64,000 bases of DNA, from the NCBI RefSeq assembly GCF_000770675.1, contig NZ_AVBG01000004.1:62001-126000 (forward strand), read 5' to 3'. The position numbers were made by a program, and so were the translations under genes. The notes under the pieces were generated by a model, which did not search any database, was not told the origin of the DNA, and was given only the letters and a program-made list of their open reading frames with translations. This document shows positions 16,493 to 24,007 of this stretch, in pieces. Every line of letters starts with the position of its first letter. Position 1 is the first letter of the stretch. The DNA comes from Pontibacillus chungwhensis BH030062. Lineage in GTDB: Bacteria > Bacillota > Bacilli > Bacillales > BH030062.

Positions 16493-16530
16493 ATGTCGCT
16501 CCATGATTCTACTAAAAATTAAAATTTACT

Positions 16531-16562
16531 TATTCTTAATTGGCACCCGTATGTTTAATTAG
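16531..16562 (-). repeat. Cassette repeat, partial copy
   Basis: Only the gene-proximal end of the repeat (plus strand GGCACCCGTATGTTTAATT) is recognisable, without the hairpin half. It marks the left edge of the array. Confidence 0.4.
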
Positions 16563-16617
16563 AGTACATTACTAAGTCAGTAACCATAAAGGCGATGTAC
16601 AGTAAAGGAAGTGCTAT

Positions 16618-16680
16618 AGCTCTACGCTGCTTATGAAAGAAGCGACTGCTCTATTTAGCAATCGCTCTCTTTAGTTGAAG
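16618..16680 (-). repeat. Cassette repeat (after the APH-like gene)
   Basis: On the plus strand it runs CTGCTTATGAAAGAAGCGAC, then a short loop, then AGCAATCGCTCTCTTTAGTT. GCGA pairs with TCGC. It sits about 55 bp downstream of the 16736-17530 gene's stop, in the same orientation as the other copies. Confidence 0.75.
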
Positions 16681-16735
16681 ACTCCATATCTCAACTCTCT
16701 TCCAATGTGATATGCTATTCCAGAGAAGTTTTAAA

Positions 16736-17530
16736 CTACATCCATTCTTTACCGTGTCGACTTATGAATTCTATTTCTTTCTGATAATGATCAAAGTGTC
16801 CATCATCTATCATTCTCCGGAAAGCAGGATCCCCTTCACTTGCCTTCCTTTTCATGGTTTTACATAACCCTTCTAATCGTAACATCACCATTTCTAGGTA
16901 GCCTTCTTCTATGCCTTTCATACCATAGCATTCAAAGAACGTTTTAACCCTTTGCTTTATATAGGCAGCATCACGTGTTGGATTATAATAAACTGCTTCA
17001 CCCTCCTCGTTGTGATAAAGTCTACTTAAAGGAACACAAGTATAGAGGGTATAGGCAATATCCCAAAGCCTTGGTCCAGGAGCAGCCAGGTCAAAATCAA
17101 TAATACCCACTGGTTTTTCATGATTAAAAATTATATTGTAAATAGCAAAATCGTTATGGCAGACGACTTCAAATTTGTTCGGAGTGTTGTCGATCGGTTC
17201 CCAATCATTCGTTATTGGAAAATCGCTTACAGAATCATGATAACGGCGCAGCATTTTAGCTATATCTTTTAGAGCTTCATTTGACCACATGTATTTCTTC
17301 AATGGATAATTACCAGCGACTCCATCAATATAAGATAATACCTCTCTACCCTCTTCATTTATGCCTAGAAACTCTGGAGCAGCTTTGAAGTTCTTCTTTT
17401 CCAAATGCAACAATAGATCGTGGATTCTTTTACTCCCTGATTTTATCTCTCTACGAACAGAGTCACCTGAACGGTACACCATAGTGACATTTCCACCAGT
17501 TAGCTCTTCTTCGTTTTGATATTTTGACAT
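16736..17530 (-). CDS. Aminoglycoside phosphotransferase (APH)-family kinase
   Basis: 264-aa cytosolic kinase-fold protein. The catalytic loop is VVCHNDFAIYNIIF (HxDxxxxN) and the metal-binding segment is GIIDFDLAAPGPRLWD. An N-lobe lysine or arginine of the VYRSGDSVRREIK region would contact ATP. These proteins phosphorylate small molecules such as aminoglycosides, choline or homoserine; the substrate is not readable. Length matches the family. GGAGGGAAG precedes the ATG. First coding unit at the left end of the repeat-linked cassette array. Confidence 0.85.
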   Translation of the reverse strand: MSKYQNEEELTGGNVTMVYRSGDSVRREIKSGSKRIHDLLLHLEKKNFKAAPEFLGINEEGREVLSYIDGVAGNYPLKKYMWSNEALKDIAKMLRRYHDSVSDFPITNDWEPIDNTPNKFEVVCHNDFAIYNIIFNHEKPVGIIDFDLAAPGPRLWDIAYTLYTCVPLSRLYHNEEGEAVYYNPTRDAAYIKQRVKTFFECYGMKGIEEGYLEMVMLRLEGLCKTMKRKASEGDPAFRRMIDDGHFDHYQKEIEFISRHGKEWM

Positions 17531-17920
17531 CTGAACTTCCCTCCATAATAAAATTCAGGGAAACTACAATGCGCTTGTAAGAGATGTAGTATTCCTATAA
17601 ACACAAAAAAAGCAGATACAAAGGTATCCACTTGTGTAAGTCAGGTATTAACACATCAAGCGTCCCTTGTTAATGATTTAAAATAGACATACTACACCAA
17701 TTGTAATTATAGGCGAGTATTTAGTCTGTTTAATTAACCATTACAAGGTAGTCCACATGCCGAGTTAAATTCCCCTTTCATATTACATCTCTACAAGAAA
17801 GTATATAGTAAATACTTAAAAGATCAACCATTTTTTTCAAATTACCTTCACATCCAGAAAACGCGTTTACACATAAAATTCTCTCAATGTCTTGGTTCAA
17901 TATTCTTTATAATTCTAAGA
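17531..17920. other. Intergenic stretch without recognisable gene
   Basis: About 390 AT-rich bases between two cassette genes. I find no convincing start, ribosome site or domain-like translation in any frame. It may be the decayed remains of a former cassette. Confidence 0.4.
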
Positions 17921-17966
17921 AGAAAAAGACGACTATACTTAATTGAAGAATCGTCCCCATTAGCAC
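17921..17966 (-). repeat. Cassette repeat, divergent copy (after lipoprotein 17974)
   Basis: Plus strand AAAAAGACGACT, loop, AATCGTCCCCATTAGCAC. The stem here is GACGA/TCGTC rather than AGCGA/TCGC, a paired change at the same place. It lies eight bases from the gene's stop codon. Confidence 0.55.
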
Positions 17967-17973
17967 AACAAAG

Positions 17974-18357
17974 TTATCCTTCTCTCAACCCTAAGTAACG
18001 TATTTCCTTGTCATTAACTTTTACAATATAGATATTCTCTTTTTCGACTGGTGCATATATTTCAGTACCGACTGGTAGTTTTGAGGCAGACAAATTCTCA
18101 AACTCATCGCCTTCTTGTGTTTGTTTTTTAATCTCACCAACTTCCTTACCAAGAGTCAGCTCCTTCTCATAAACCCACTCCAGATCTTCTGCATTACTAT
18201 ATACAACGCCGTTTAAGACAAAAATATCTGCCTCATTATTCTTTGATAGAATTTCTTCCGCAGTTGGATTTCCAATATCACTTTCTGTGGTTTCATTATT
18301 ACAGGCTGCTAGGGCCAATGAGGGTAATAGTAAAAGGATTAATATTCTTTTTAACAT
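17974..18357 (-). CDS. Lipoprotein, paralogue of the next gene
   Basis: 127 aa. Signal peptide MLKRILILLLLPSLALAAC ends in a lipobox at Cys19. The mature part has VGEIKKQTQEGDEFENL then KLPVGTEIYAP and a beta-rich end. The same order (VGEKIGEVKRD, LPKGTPLYKS) occurs in the neighbouring lipoprotein at 18480-18857, so the two are diverged paralogues in adjacent cassettes. Similar small lipoproteins are common in Bacillus and have no known function. AAGGGAG precedes the ATG. Confidence 0.75.
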   Translation of the reverse strand: MLKRILILLLLPSLALAACNNETTESDIGNPTAEEILSKNNEADIFVLNGVVYSNAEDLEWVYEKELTLGKEVGEIKKQTQEGDEFENLSASKLPVGTEIYAPVEKENIYIVKVNDKEIRYLGLREG

Positions 18358-18417
18358 TCCAATCTCCCTTATAGTAATTAGATGGAGACATAAGTTTAGG
18401 GTTTGCTAAATAAATAA

Positions 18418-18479
18418 GCCTGCTCTGTTAATAAAAAAAGGGATTGGATTGATCTCGTTTAACAATCGATCCCTTTAGC
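18418..18479 (-). repeat. Cassette repeat with terminator-like stem
   Basis: Plus strand begins CCTGCTCTGTTAAT and ends in ATCCCTTTAGCTTAAG. The middle pairs AAAGGGAT with ATCCCTTT, replacing the GCGA/TCGC stem of other copies. It abuts the stop codon of the 18480-18857 gene. Confidence 0.7.
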
Positions 18480-18857
18480 TTAAGATTGTTTTTTTGCAAT
18501 GAAATAGGTGTTGTTCTCTTTATAAATGATTACATCTTTATTCCACTTGCTTTTATACAAAGGTGTCCCTTTCGGCAATCCCGCTGCGTCAAAATCGACT
18601 TCATTGAGTTTTCCAGACGTCTCCAAATCAGTAAGATCTCGTTTAACCTCTCCAATCTTTTCTCCTACATTGCTTTCATTTACCTCTACACCAGTTAGCT
18701 CATAAGAAATATCGTTATATTTTACAAACTTGAATGCCCATGATGTTGTTCCAGCGCTTCCTTCCTCATTAAAGGTAATCTCCTCACTTGTCTCATCGTT
18801 ACACCCGACTAAAAAGAATAAGAATAGAATGAGATAGATGAAATTCTTACGTTTCAT
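18480..18857 (-). CDS. Lipoprotein, paralogue of the preceding cassette gene
   Basis: 125 aa starting at ATG 18857 after AAGGAGG; an upstream ATG at 18875 has no such site. Signal peptide with lipobox FFLVGC (Cys about 19). The mature part contains SYELTGVEVNESNVGEKIG, then LPKGTPLYKSKWNKDVIIYK, matching the pattern of the lipoprotein at 17974-18357. Presumably anchored on the outer membrane face. Function unknown. A repeat copy abuts the stop codon. Confidence 0.75.
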   Translation of the reverse strand: MKRKNFIYLILFLFFLVGCNDETSEEITFNEEGSAGTTSWAFKFVKYNDISYELTGVEVNESNVGEKIGEVKRDLTDLETSGKLNEVDFDAAGLPKGTPLYKSKWNKDVIIYKENNTYFIAKKQS

Positions 18858-18920
18858 ATAAAACCTCCTTATCAAAATAGACGTAGTGCCTCCAGAGAAG
18901 TTTCATTGGATCTATTCAAC

Positions 18921-18980
18921 CCTTCTGCTCCGATCATGAAAGAAGCTAATGCTCATGTTCAGCAATCGCACCCATTATTT
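18921..18980 (-). repeat. Cassette repeat (overlaps stop of GNAT 18975)
   Basis: Plus strand CCTTCTGCTCCGATCATGAA, AGAAGC, then GTTCAGCAATCGCACCCATT. The conserved end reaches into the stop codon of the acetyltransferase gene. Confidence 0.75.
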
Positions 18981-19454
18981 TAATACCTTTATCAATTCAA
19001 TTTCATCTCTTATAGGGATACCACCGTTACCAATTAAAGGTATCTCTGGCTTTATTTTTCTCGCTTTCTCAACTGCATTATTTAAAATTTGAGACAAGGT
19101 AAACCCTCGTTTTTGATAAAATCTTAATGCCAATAGATTATCATTTGTTGTTATAAGTTTTGCGAGTTTACAATTTCTTTTAATAGCAAGACTTTCCACT
19201 TCCTTAACTAAAATCGTACCTATACCTTTACCCTCTTCCAAACTATCCAATGAAATTATTTCGATTTCGTTGTCGTTAATTATGTAAGTAATTAAGCCAA
19301 TAATCTTTTCTTCTTCATTTACAATAGTGAATCCATCTAATGTACTGCAATCATAGATTCCGCTCGATATAACCATTTCCGGGCTTCCCCAATGGAACTG
19401 AAAAAAATCTAATATTTTGCTTTTCGGCAACTCCTCATTAGGATAAATTTTCAC
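18975..19454 (-). CDS. GNAT family acetyltransferase
   Basis: 159 aa. The acetyl-CoA loop is EEGKGIGTILVKEVESLA (motif A, about residues 77-94), followed by NDNLLALRFYQKRGFTLSQI (motif B). The C-terminal IPLIGNGGIPIRDEIELIK extension is typical of a GNAT subgroup common in Bacillus. GTG 19454 follows GAGG at normal spacing; TTG 19469 is an in-frame alternative without a site. Acetylates an unknown small molecule or peptide. Confidence 0.85.
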   Translation of the reverse strand: MKIYPNEELPKSKILDFFQFHWGSPEMVISSGIYDCSTLDGFTIVNEEEKIIGLITYIINDNEIEIISLDSLEEGKGIGTILVKEVESLAIKRNCKLAKLITTNDNLLALRFYQKRGFTLSQILNNAVEKARKIKPEIPLIGNGGIPIRDEIELIKVLK

Positions 19455-19480
19455 TATAAAATACCTCAACCATTAGGTAT

Positions 19481-19520
19481 TCTTTTGATTATGTTCAGTA
19501 ATCGCACCCGTTCCTGTTAT
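19481..19520 (-). repeat. Cassette repeat, partial copy
   Basis: Plus strand ATGTTCAGTAATCGCACCCG represents the gene-proximal half. The distal half (CTGCTCCGTTAA) is missing. It lies 24 bp from the next GNAT stop. Confidence 0.55.
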
Positions 19521-19543
19521 GCTAGACACCAAAATAATTATGC

Positions 19544-20092
19544 TTATAATTGATTTAATCTTCCCATCAATAACGTATTGTAGTAATTACCATCAGATAA
19601 TAACTTATCTTTTTGTAATATACCTTCAATCTTAAAGCCATATTTTTTATAAAGATTTATTGCTTTCTCGTTTGTTTCCAAGACATTCAAAGTGATTTTC
19701 TTTATGTTATTTGCATCTGCCCAACTAACACATTCTTTTAAAAAGTTCTTTCCAATTCCATATCCCCAATAATCCATCAGTACACAAACACCAAACTCTA
19801 CCTTATGAGAACTTCTCTTTAATGTATTTCCTTCGCACCTAGAGAAACCAACAAGGGTTCCACTCACTTCAGCTACTAAGAAAATATTGTTCAAACTTTC
19901 TGAGTCAGTTTTAATGATATCTTTGAATCCTTCTCCGTTTATGTACGCTTCTCCTTTAACTCTATCCAAGTTTTCAGTTTCACCATCTACTTGTAACCTT
20001 AATTCAGATAAAGCTTGCGCGTCTTCGGATTGTGCAGATCTTACTTTGTAATGGAGATTACGAACTTTATATTCTTTTGAATGTACTATCAT
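19544..20092 (-). CDS. GNAT family acetyltransferase
   Basis: 182 aa. The N-terminus YKVRSAQSEDAQALSELRLQ is a typical GNAT start; EFGVCVLMDYWGYGIGKNFL supplies strand 4 and the acetyl-CoA loop; LNVLETNEKAINLYKKYGFK is motif B, followed by DGNYYNTLLMGRL. It resembles the RimJ/RimL-like branch. GGAGGGAGA precedes the ATG. It belongs to the array of unrelated repeat-linked genes, and its acceptor is unknown. Confidence 0.87.
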   Translation of the reverse strand: MIVHSKEYKVRNLHYKVRSAQSEDAQALSELRLQVDGETENLDRVKGEAYINGEGFKDIIKTDSESLNNIFLVAEVSGTLVGFSRCEGNTLKRSSHKVEFGVCVLMDYWGYGIGKNFLKECVSWADANNIKKITLNVLETNEKAINLYKKYGFKIEGILQKDKLLSDGNYYNTLLMGRLNQL

Positions 20093-20105
20093 GTTATTCT
20101 CCCTC

Positions 20106-20137
20106 CTAAGTCATCCAGTTGCACCCCCGAAACTTTC
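20106..20137 (-). repeat. Cassette repeat, degenerate copy
   Basis: Only CATCCAGTTGCACCCCCGAA on the plus strand recalls the conserved GCACCCGTTAG end. It lies between GNAT and lipoprotein genes where a copy is expected. Confidence 0.3.
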
Positions 20138-20156
20138 TAGATTATAGAAGTCTTTA

Positions 20157-20519
20157 CTATTCACTTGAGAGGTCAATAACTTCTTCTTTTTCATCCCACT
20201 CAATTGTAATTACAAATTCCTCTGATTCTTGGGTTGTGTTGCATCCAGAACATTGAGAATTAACTCCCTTATAAGTTCCCTCATCCAACCTTATATTAGT
20301 TCCTTCTTTTCCATTATCAAACTTATAATTAATTTGCTCTGGAGGGTTATTATTACCTATATATCTAATCTCCAAGTTTGAAGATTGACTACTTTCACTT
20401 TTAGTAGATACATGGTATGTAACCTCCCAATTATCGCTATCTCCTATAAAATCAAAACTATTTTGGCTACATGCAATTAATGTGATGGATAATAGAAGTA
20501 AAATGAAAATCTTTTTCAT
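20157..20519 (-). CDS. Lipoprotein with CSGC motif
   Basis: 120 aa. Signal peptide MKKIFILLLLSITLIAC with Cys17 as lipidation site. The mature domain reads like a small beta sandwich (WEVTYHVSTKSESSQSSNLE, LEIRYIGN) and carries SQCSGCNTT, a pair of cysteines that could form a disulfide or bind metal, then a strand-like FVITIEWDEKEEVI end. I do not recognise the family. AAAAGGAG precedes the ATG. Confidence 0.72.
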   Translation of the reverse strand: MKKIFILLLLSITLIACSQNSFDFIGDSDNWEVTYHVSTKSESSQSSNLEIRYIGNNNPPEQINYKFDNGKEGTNIRLDEGTYKGVNSQCSGCNTTQESEEFVITIEWDEKEEVIDLSSE

Positions 20520-20562
20520 AAAAATCTCCTTTTCTAAAATGGAAAGTGGCTCATGCCCACCA

Positions 20563-20600
20563 CTAATTTAACTGACCTGCTCTGTTTGTATATTAAGCAC
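20563..20600 (-). repeat. Cassette repeat, distal-half copy
   Basis: Plus strand GACCTGCTCTGTTTGTATAT keeps the distal CCTGCTCYGTT end but lacks the GCACCC end. It lies between a lipoprotein gene and the recombinase remnant. Confidence 0.4.
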
Positions 20601-20611
20601 TTCAAAACTCA

Positions 20612-20629
20612 TTTTAACATTAAATTCCA
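20612..20629 (+). repeat. Second repeat family, copy A
   Basis: TTTTAACATTAAATTCCA recurs with one or two changes at 22213-22230 and 24948-24965. Here it precedes the recombinase remnant by about 75 bp. Confidence 0.5.
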
Positions 20630-20702
20630 TTTTTTGTTTGAAAATTCTGTTCCCAACTAGATTAGGACGTCCTAATTACAAAAAGTATTGGAAGGGATTA
20701 TT

Positions 20703-21181
20703 ATGTTGTTATCCGAAGCTCCCAAATCTTCGGAGCAAGACAAAAGGTATGAAGGATTTTAATCACAAATACTTAGTGCATATGAACTTCAAATGAAACT
20801 GCTAATAGATTATGTTGGGAATAGCCAAATTAACGAGGTTACTACAAGTGGTCTAAAACTATATTTAGCTGATTCTAGCGTTCAATTGTAATCCCGTCAG
20901 GAAAATAAAAGAACCTAAAGTCGGGAAGCGAATTCTGATGTTTTTAACAGAACGAGAATTGAACATTTGGGAGACGCATGTAATTCCTCATAGGAGAAAT
21001 AAACCTTAATCGCAACAGTATTAATTGGGGGAGAAGTTCAGCAATTGTTAGGGGGTATGGAGCTAAGGAAAGAGAAGTATATTTTAATATTAAGGGTGAC
21101 ATTTGCCTAACAAATGTAGAAGAAAGAGAGGGTAATGAAGCTGCCATTTTTGTGACAGAACGGTCTCCCCATCAAACGTTG
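20703..21181 (+). pseudogene. Decayed tyrosine recombinase (XerC/D-like integrase)
   Basis: The remnant starts at ATG 20703 after GGAAGGGA. Three frame pieces are clear. 20703-20888 gives MLLSEAPKSSEQDKRYEGF, an in-frame TAA, then SAYELQMKLLIDYVG and INEVTTSGLKLYLA, the SAM-like core-binding domain. 20905-21006, shifted by one base, gives KIKEPKVGKRILMFLTEREL. 21005-21181, shifted again, gives INWGRSSAIVRGYGAKEREV, YFNIKGDICL and AAIFVTERSPH of the catalytic core. The first catalytic arginine region, the HxxR box and the tyrosine are deleted. It runs opposite to nearly all cassette genes and lies inside the repeat array. Confidence 0.8.
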
Positions 21182-21255
21182 CTCTTCTTCACTTTATCAC
21201 CCTATAGGTTAAATGTAATAGTTCACAGCTTTAGTCTTCTAATATCCTTATTGAA

Positions 21256-21321
21256 TCCTACTGCTCCGTTAATGAAAGAAACAAATACTCTTCTTCAACA
21301 ATCTCCCCCGCTGGTTGAAAT
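21256..21321 (-). repeat. Cassette repeat (after membrane gene 21358)
   Basis: Plus strand CTACTGCTCCGTTAATGAAA, then GAAACAAATACTC, then TTCAACAATCTCCCCCGCTG. A nearly full copy 37 bp downstream of the next minus-strand gene. Confidence 0.75.
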
Positions 21322-21357
21322 CGAGAAATTTATATTAAGAATTTAGTTTATCTCAAA

Positions 21358-21720
21358 CTATGCTTTAAAAGGTTTCTTAAACATCGTTCTTAACCATTCA
21401 TCTATTACGAAATAACCAAAAGCCACTGGGATAGCTAAATAAAGGGTGATTTGGAAGTAATTACTTTTAACAAAAATAGCTATTAACAGTAAGGCTATAA
21501 TAATATGGAGGATAAATCGCAAGGATAGTCTATGAAGATTTACCTTGTTTTCAAGATAAGAAATGAAAATCGATAAAAGTGTACCGCATGAAATTGCAGT
21601 AGTTAAAATTAAGAAATAAGTAACAACGTAGTCAGAGGTGGTCCCTTTAGACATAAAACTGTATAAGGGAACTGATATTAATAGAGTAATTAAAGCTGTT
21701 AAAAGTTTTCGTTTTACCAT
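21358..21720 (-). CDS. Small four-helix membrane protein
   Basis: 120 aa with four predicted membrane helices: LLTALITLLISVPLYSFM, VTYFLILTTAISCGTLLSIF, FILHIIIALLLIAIFV and ITLYLAIPVAFGYFVI, and a basic C-terminus (MFKKPFKA). No conserved motif recognised. AAGGGAGAAG precedes the ATG. One of several small membrane proteins in the array. Function unknown. Confidence 0.65.
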   Translation of the reverse strand: MVKRKLLTALITLLISVPLYSFMSKGTTSDYVVTYFLILTTAISCGTLLSIFISYLENKVNLHRLSLRFILHIIIALLLIAIFVKSNYFQITLYLAIPVAFGYFVIDEWLRTMFKKPFKA

Positions 21721-21740
21721 CGTCTTCTCCCTTATGTTAT

Positions 21741-21770
21741 TTAATGTTTAGCACCCGTTAGTTCGATCAT
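21741..21770 (-). repeat. Cassette repeat, partial copy
   Basis: Plus strand TTTAGCACCCGTTAGTTCGA is the gene-proximal end. It reaches the stop codon of the next membrane-protein gene. Confidence 0.55.
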
Positions 21771-22057
21771 TTCCTTCTCCGTATTTTATTGATTAAAACA
21801 AAAACTAAAAATCCCATTATATAAAGTCCAGTTAATATTGAAATATAAATAATTGGGTTAGTCTTTAAGGCAATTAAAAACACATCAATCGCATAAATAT
21901 CACTACAATACTGAACATCTTGAGGTGTAAAGATAAACTTTGGTTTGCATTCTGATTGCGGTAAATAAACAATTTTACTAGATATAATCATTGAATAAAT
22001 ATAGGACACAATGAAAATGGGTATACAAATCCACCACAGTCCCCACCATTTGTTCAA
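21767..22057 (-). CDS. Small two-helix membrane protein
   Basis: 96 aa from TTG 22057, which has AAGGGAGGGG at ideal spacing; an in-frame ATG at 22105 would add 16 residues but lacks a good site. Two membrane helices (IPIFIVSYIYSMII and IIYISILTGLYIMGFLVFVL) flank an exposed loop with two cysteines (SECKPKF and VQYCSDI) that may be disulfide-linked outside the cell. Basic tail NKIRRRK. Function unknown. Confidence 0.6.
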   Translation of the reverse strand: MNKWWGLWWICIPIFIVSYIYSMIISSKIVYLPQSECKPKFIFTPQDVQYCSDIYAIDVFLIALKTNPIIYISILTGLYIMGFLVFVLINKIRRRK

Positions 22058-22212
22058 CCAAACCCCTCCCTTTATACCGCCCCTTATCAGACCAAATTTA
22101 ACCATCTGCCTCTTAACTTTAATAGAGGAAAACTAAATCGCCCAAAGGCCCTTTAAATCAAATTCAGGTTTAGTAACGTAATCCATATAATTGACTTTTC
22201 CCTAAAAGTCCA

Positions 22213-22230
22213 CTTTAACATTAAATGCCA
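22213..22230 (+). repeat. Second repeat family, copy B
   Basis: CTTTAACATTAAATGCCA matches copies A and C over 18 bases with two changes. ATGTTATC follows, recalling the start of the recombinase remnant. Confidence 0.5.
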
Positions 22231-22295
22231 ATTATGTTATCATTCGATAAAACGTTATCTTCCTTATATTTCTCCCCCTAAAAAGTAATACTTTT

Positions 22296-22883
22296 TCAAC
22301 TAAATCTATCCCCTATGGTATTGTTGTCCTTATACAATTCTCCCCATTCTTCCTTTAGAATTCGATACTCCACTCTATCGTGGAGCTTATTATGTAAAAC
22401 AACATGATTCTTTAATTCGGCTTCCTTAATCATCCCCAGCTTTTTCATTATTCCTTCTGACGCCTTATTTTCTACTACACAGCCTGTTACTACCTTTCTA
22501 GTGTTCCAATTATTGAAGGCGTAGCTCATTATACTTTTTGATGCCTCTGTAACAATTCCTTTCCCCCAATATATTTCTTTTATAAAATATCCTAATTCCA
22601 TGATATCCCCAAAGATACTTCTATTCGTTCTTATAAACCCTATTTCACCAATATAATCTCCTGTATATTTATCGGTGATGGCAAAAAAGAATTTGCTTCT
22701 TTTATTTGTTTTTGATTCATTTATTGCAACCTGTAAATTTTCATTTGTACCTGTGATGCTGTTTGTTCTCAATTCAGGTAAATAATACATTTCTTTTCGA
22801 TTAGATAGTAATTCATGCATTGGATAAAGGTCTTTTTCAATATGATCTCTAATTATTAATCTATCTGTTGAAATTTTTAACAT
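22296..22883 (-). CDS. RimJ/RimL-type GNAT acetyltransferase
   Basis: 195 aa. STDRLIIRDHIEKDLYPMHE is the characteristic RimJ/L start; IGEIGFIRTNRSIFGDIMEL and GYFIKEIYWGKGIVTEASKS supply strand 4 and the acetyl-CoA loop; VVENKASEGIMKKLGMIKEA is motif B. Such enzymes acetylate ribosomal protein N-termini or small molecules. AAGGTG precedes the ATG. Member of the repeat-linked array. Confidence 0.88.
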   Translation of the reverse strand: MLKISTDRLIIRDHIEKDLYPMHELLSNRKEMYYLPELRTNSITGTNENLQVAINESKTNKRSKFFFAITDKYTGDYIGEIGFIRTNRSIFGDIMELGYFIKEIYWGKGIVTEASKSIMSYAFNNWNTRKVVTGCVVENKASEGIMKKLGMIKEAELKNHVVLHNKLHDRVEYRILKEEWGELYKDNNTIGDRFS

Positions 22884-22950
22884 TTTTTCACCTTATATTT
22901 ATGTATTTTTTATAATACTTGTCTAAAGATAGACTCACCCAGGTACTTAA

Positions 22951-22987
22951 TACCCTTATTAAACTATTGCACACGTTAGTTCAATAA
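22951..22987 (-). repeat. Cassette repeat, partial copy
   Basis: Plus strand ACTATTGCACACGTTAGTTC retains the gene-proximal end, preceded by CCCTTATT as in the copy at 23441. It overlaps the stop of the 22981 gene. Confidence 0.5.
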
Positions 22988-23415
22988 TTTTCTGCAATGG
23001 AGATTAACCATACTTTATCTCCTTCATCTCTTGTGAATAGATATTTATAACTTTTCTTGTCTGAGTTTCTCCACTTTAATACATATTCTTTTTCTTTTGA
23101 AATCCAAACTATGTCATTTATTTTATCGGTATCAACTTTCTGTTTTGGGCTATTATCAAACCATGATGATCCAATCATGAACGTAATCTTATGACTTCCC
23201 TTCTGATAAAACACTTTTGTTATTGGGTGGGTAAAGCCATCATTATCATACGTTATTTTTTTTATTATATATTTTTTGGGCATAGAGGGAGTATGAAAAT
23301 CACCAATCTCTTGTTCTGCTTCATCTTTATTCTCAAATGTATAATATTCTCCGTTATTGGAAGCAACCAGCGAACCAATTATAGAAAATAACAACAGAAT
23401 TTTAATTAACTTCAC
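22981..23415 (-). CDS. Secreted small protein, DUF4367-like
   Basis: 144 aa from GTG 23415, which follows GGGGGATGAGG; ATG 23427 lies inside that site. The N-terminus KLIKILLLFSIIGSLVAS is a signal peptide but has serine where a lipobox cysteine would be, so it may be secreted or has lost its anchor. The mature part has TPSMPKKYIIKKITYDNDGF, then a KVFYQKGSHKITFMIGSSWF strand pair, recalling DUF4367 domains. Function unknown. Confidence 0.6.
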   Translation of the reverse strand: MKLIKILLLFSIIGSLVASNNGEYYTFENKDEAEQEIGDFHTPSMPKKYIIKKITYDNDGFTHPITKVFYQKGSHKITFMIGSSWFDNSPKQKVDTDKINDIVWISKEKEYVLKWRNSDKKSYKYLFTRDEGDKVWLISIAENY

Positions 23416-23440
23416 CTCATCCCCCACACTTTCTATTTAA

Positions 23441-23531
23441 GTCTTGTTCAACTCTACTGCCGCATTAACACAATAGGAGCTGCCGCATCGACAACTCCTT
23501 ATTTCACTATTGCACCCGTTTGTTTAATAAG
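23441..23531 (-). repeat. Cassette repeat, subtype 2
   Basis: A 90-bp form with CTGCCGCATTAACACAATAG, a GGAGCTG / CAACTCC stem around CCGCATCGA, and ATTGCACCCGTTTGTTTAAT. It is nearly identical to the copy at 29890-29979. Confidence 0.8.
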
Positions 23532-23541
23532 GCAGCCTTTT

Positions 23542-23880
23542 CTATTCTTTTTTAATTTTATCTGGATAAGCTTGTGCTGGATAGGATGTATCTACTCCCG
23601 ATACCATCGCTTGAACTTTATCTCCTATATTGAAATTTGAACTTTTAGTCTCTAAGTAAATTAAGTCTTCTTCTTGTTCCATTAACTCGTCACTACTGTT
23701 ATCCTGCAATTGTTCATATGCATCTTTTGTTATATTTTCGACAACTAATATTCTATTTTTTTCAACTTCTACAACATACCCCTCAATCTTAATACTATCC
23801 TCACTATTCGAACAACCAATTAAAAAGATAGAGACCGTTAAGTACAATCCAAAAATTTTTAACTGATTTAAGCTATTCAT
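23542..23880 (-). CDS. DUF3221-type lipoprotein
   Basis: 112 aa. Signal peptide ends in FLIGC (Cys about 23). The mature domain IEGYVVEVEKNRILVVENIT, then YLETKSSNFNIGDKVQAMVS and DTSYPAQA, matches DUF3221, a small OB-like beta-barrel domain common in Bacillus lipoproteins. A second such lipoprotein is at 30019-30312 in the same array. AAAGGAGCG precedes the ATG. Function unknown. Confidence 0.78.
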   Translation of the reverse strand: MNSLNQLKIFGLYLTVSIFLIGCSNSEDSIKIEGYVVEVEKNRILVVENITKDAYEQLQDNSSDELMEQEEDLIYLETKSSNFNIGDKVQAMVSGVDTSYPAQAYPDKIKKE

Positions 23881-23910
23881 CCTGACGCTCCTTTTATAGC
23901 TTATTCAATT

Positions 23911-23975
23911 AAACTGCCTCGTTAATGAAAGAAGCGACTGCTCTTCTTCAACAATTGCACCCTTTAGTTAAACAA
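23911..23975 (-). repeat. Cassette repeat (after nucleotidyltransferase gene)
   Basis: Plus strand CTGCCTCGTTAATGAAAGAA, GCGACTGCTC, then TTCAACAATTGCACCCTTTA. A full canonical copy, 33 bp past the stop of the 24008 gene. Confidence 0.85.
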
Positions 23976-24007
23976 TAAAAAAGCACCCCAAAATGAATGC
24001 TTGTTAT

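Noticed and set aside
20944-21147. 67-codon minus-strand ORF opposite the recombinase remnant
   Set aside because: It is the complement of recognisable recombinase core sequence and has no credible ribosome site.
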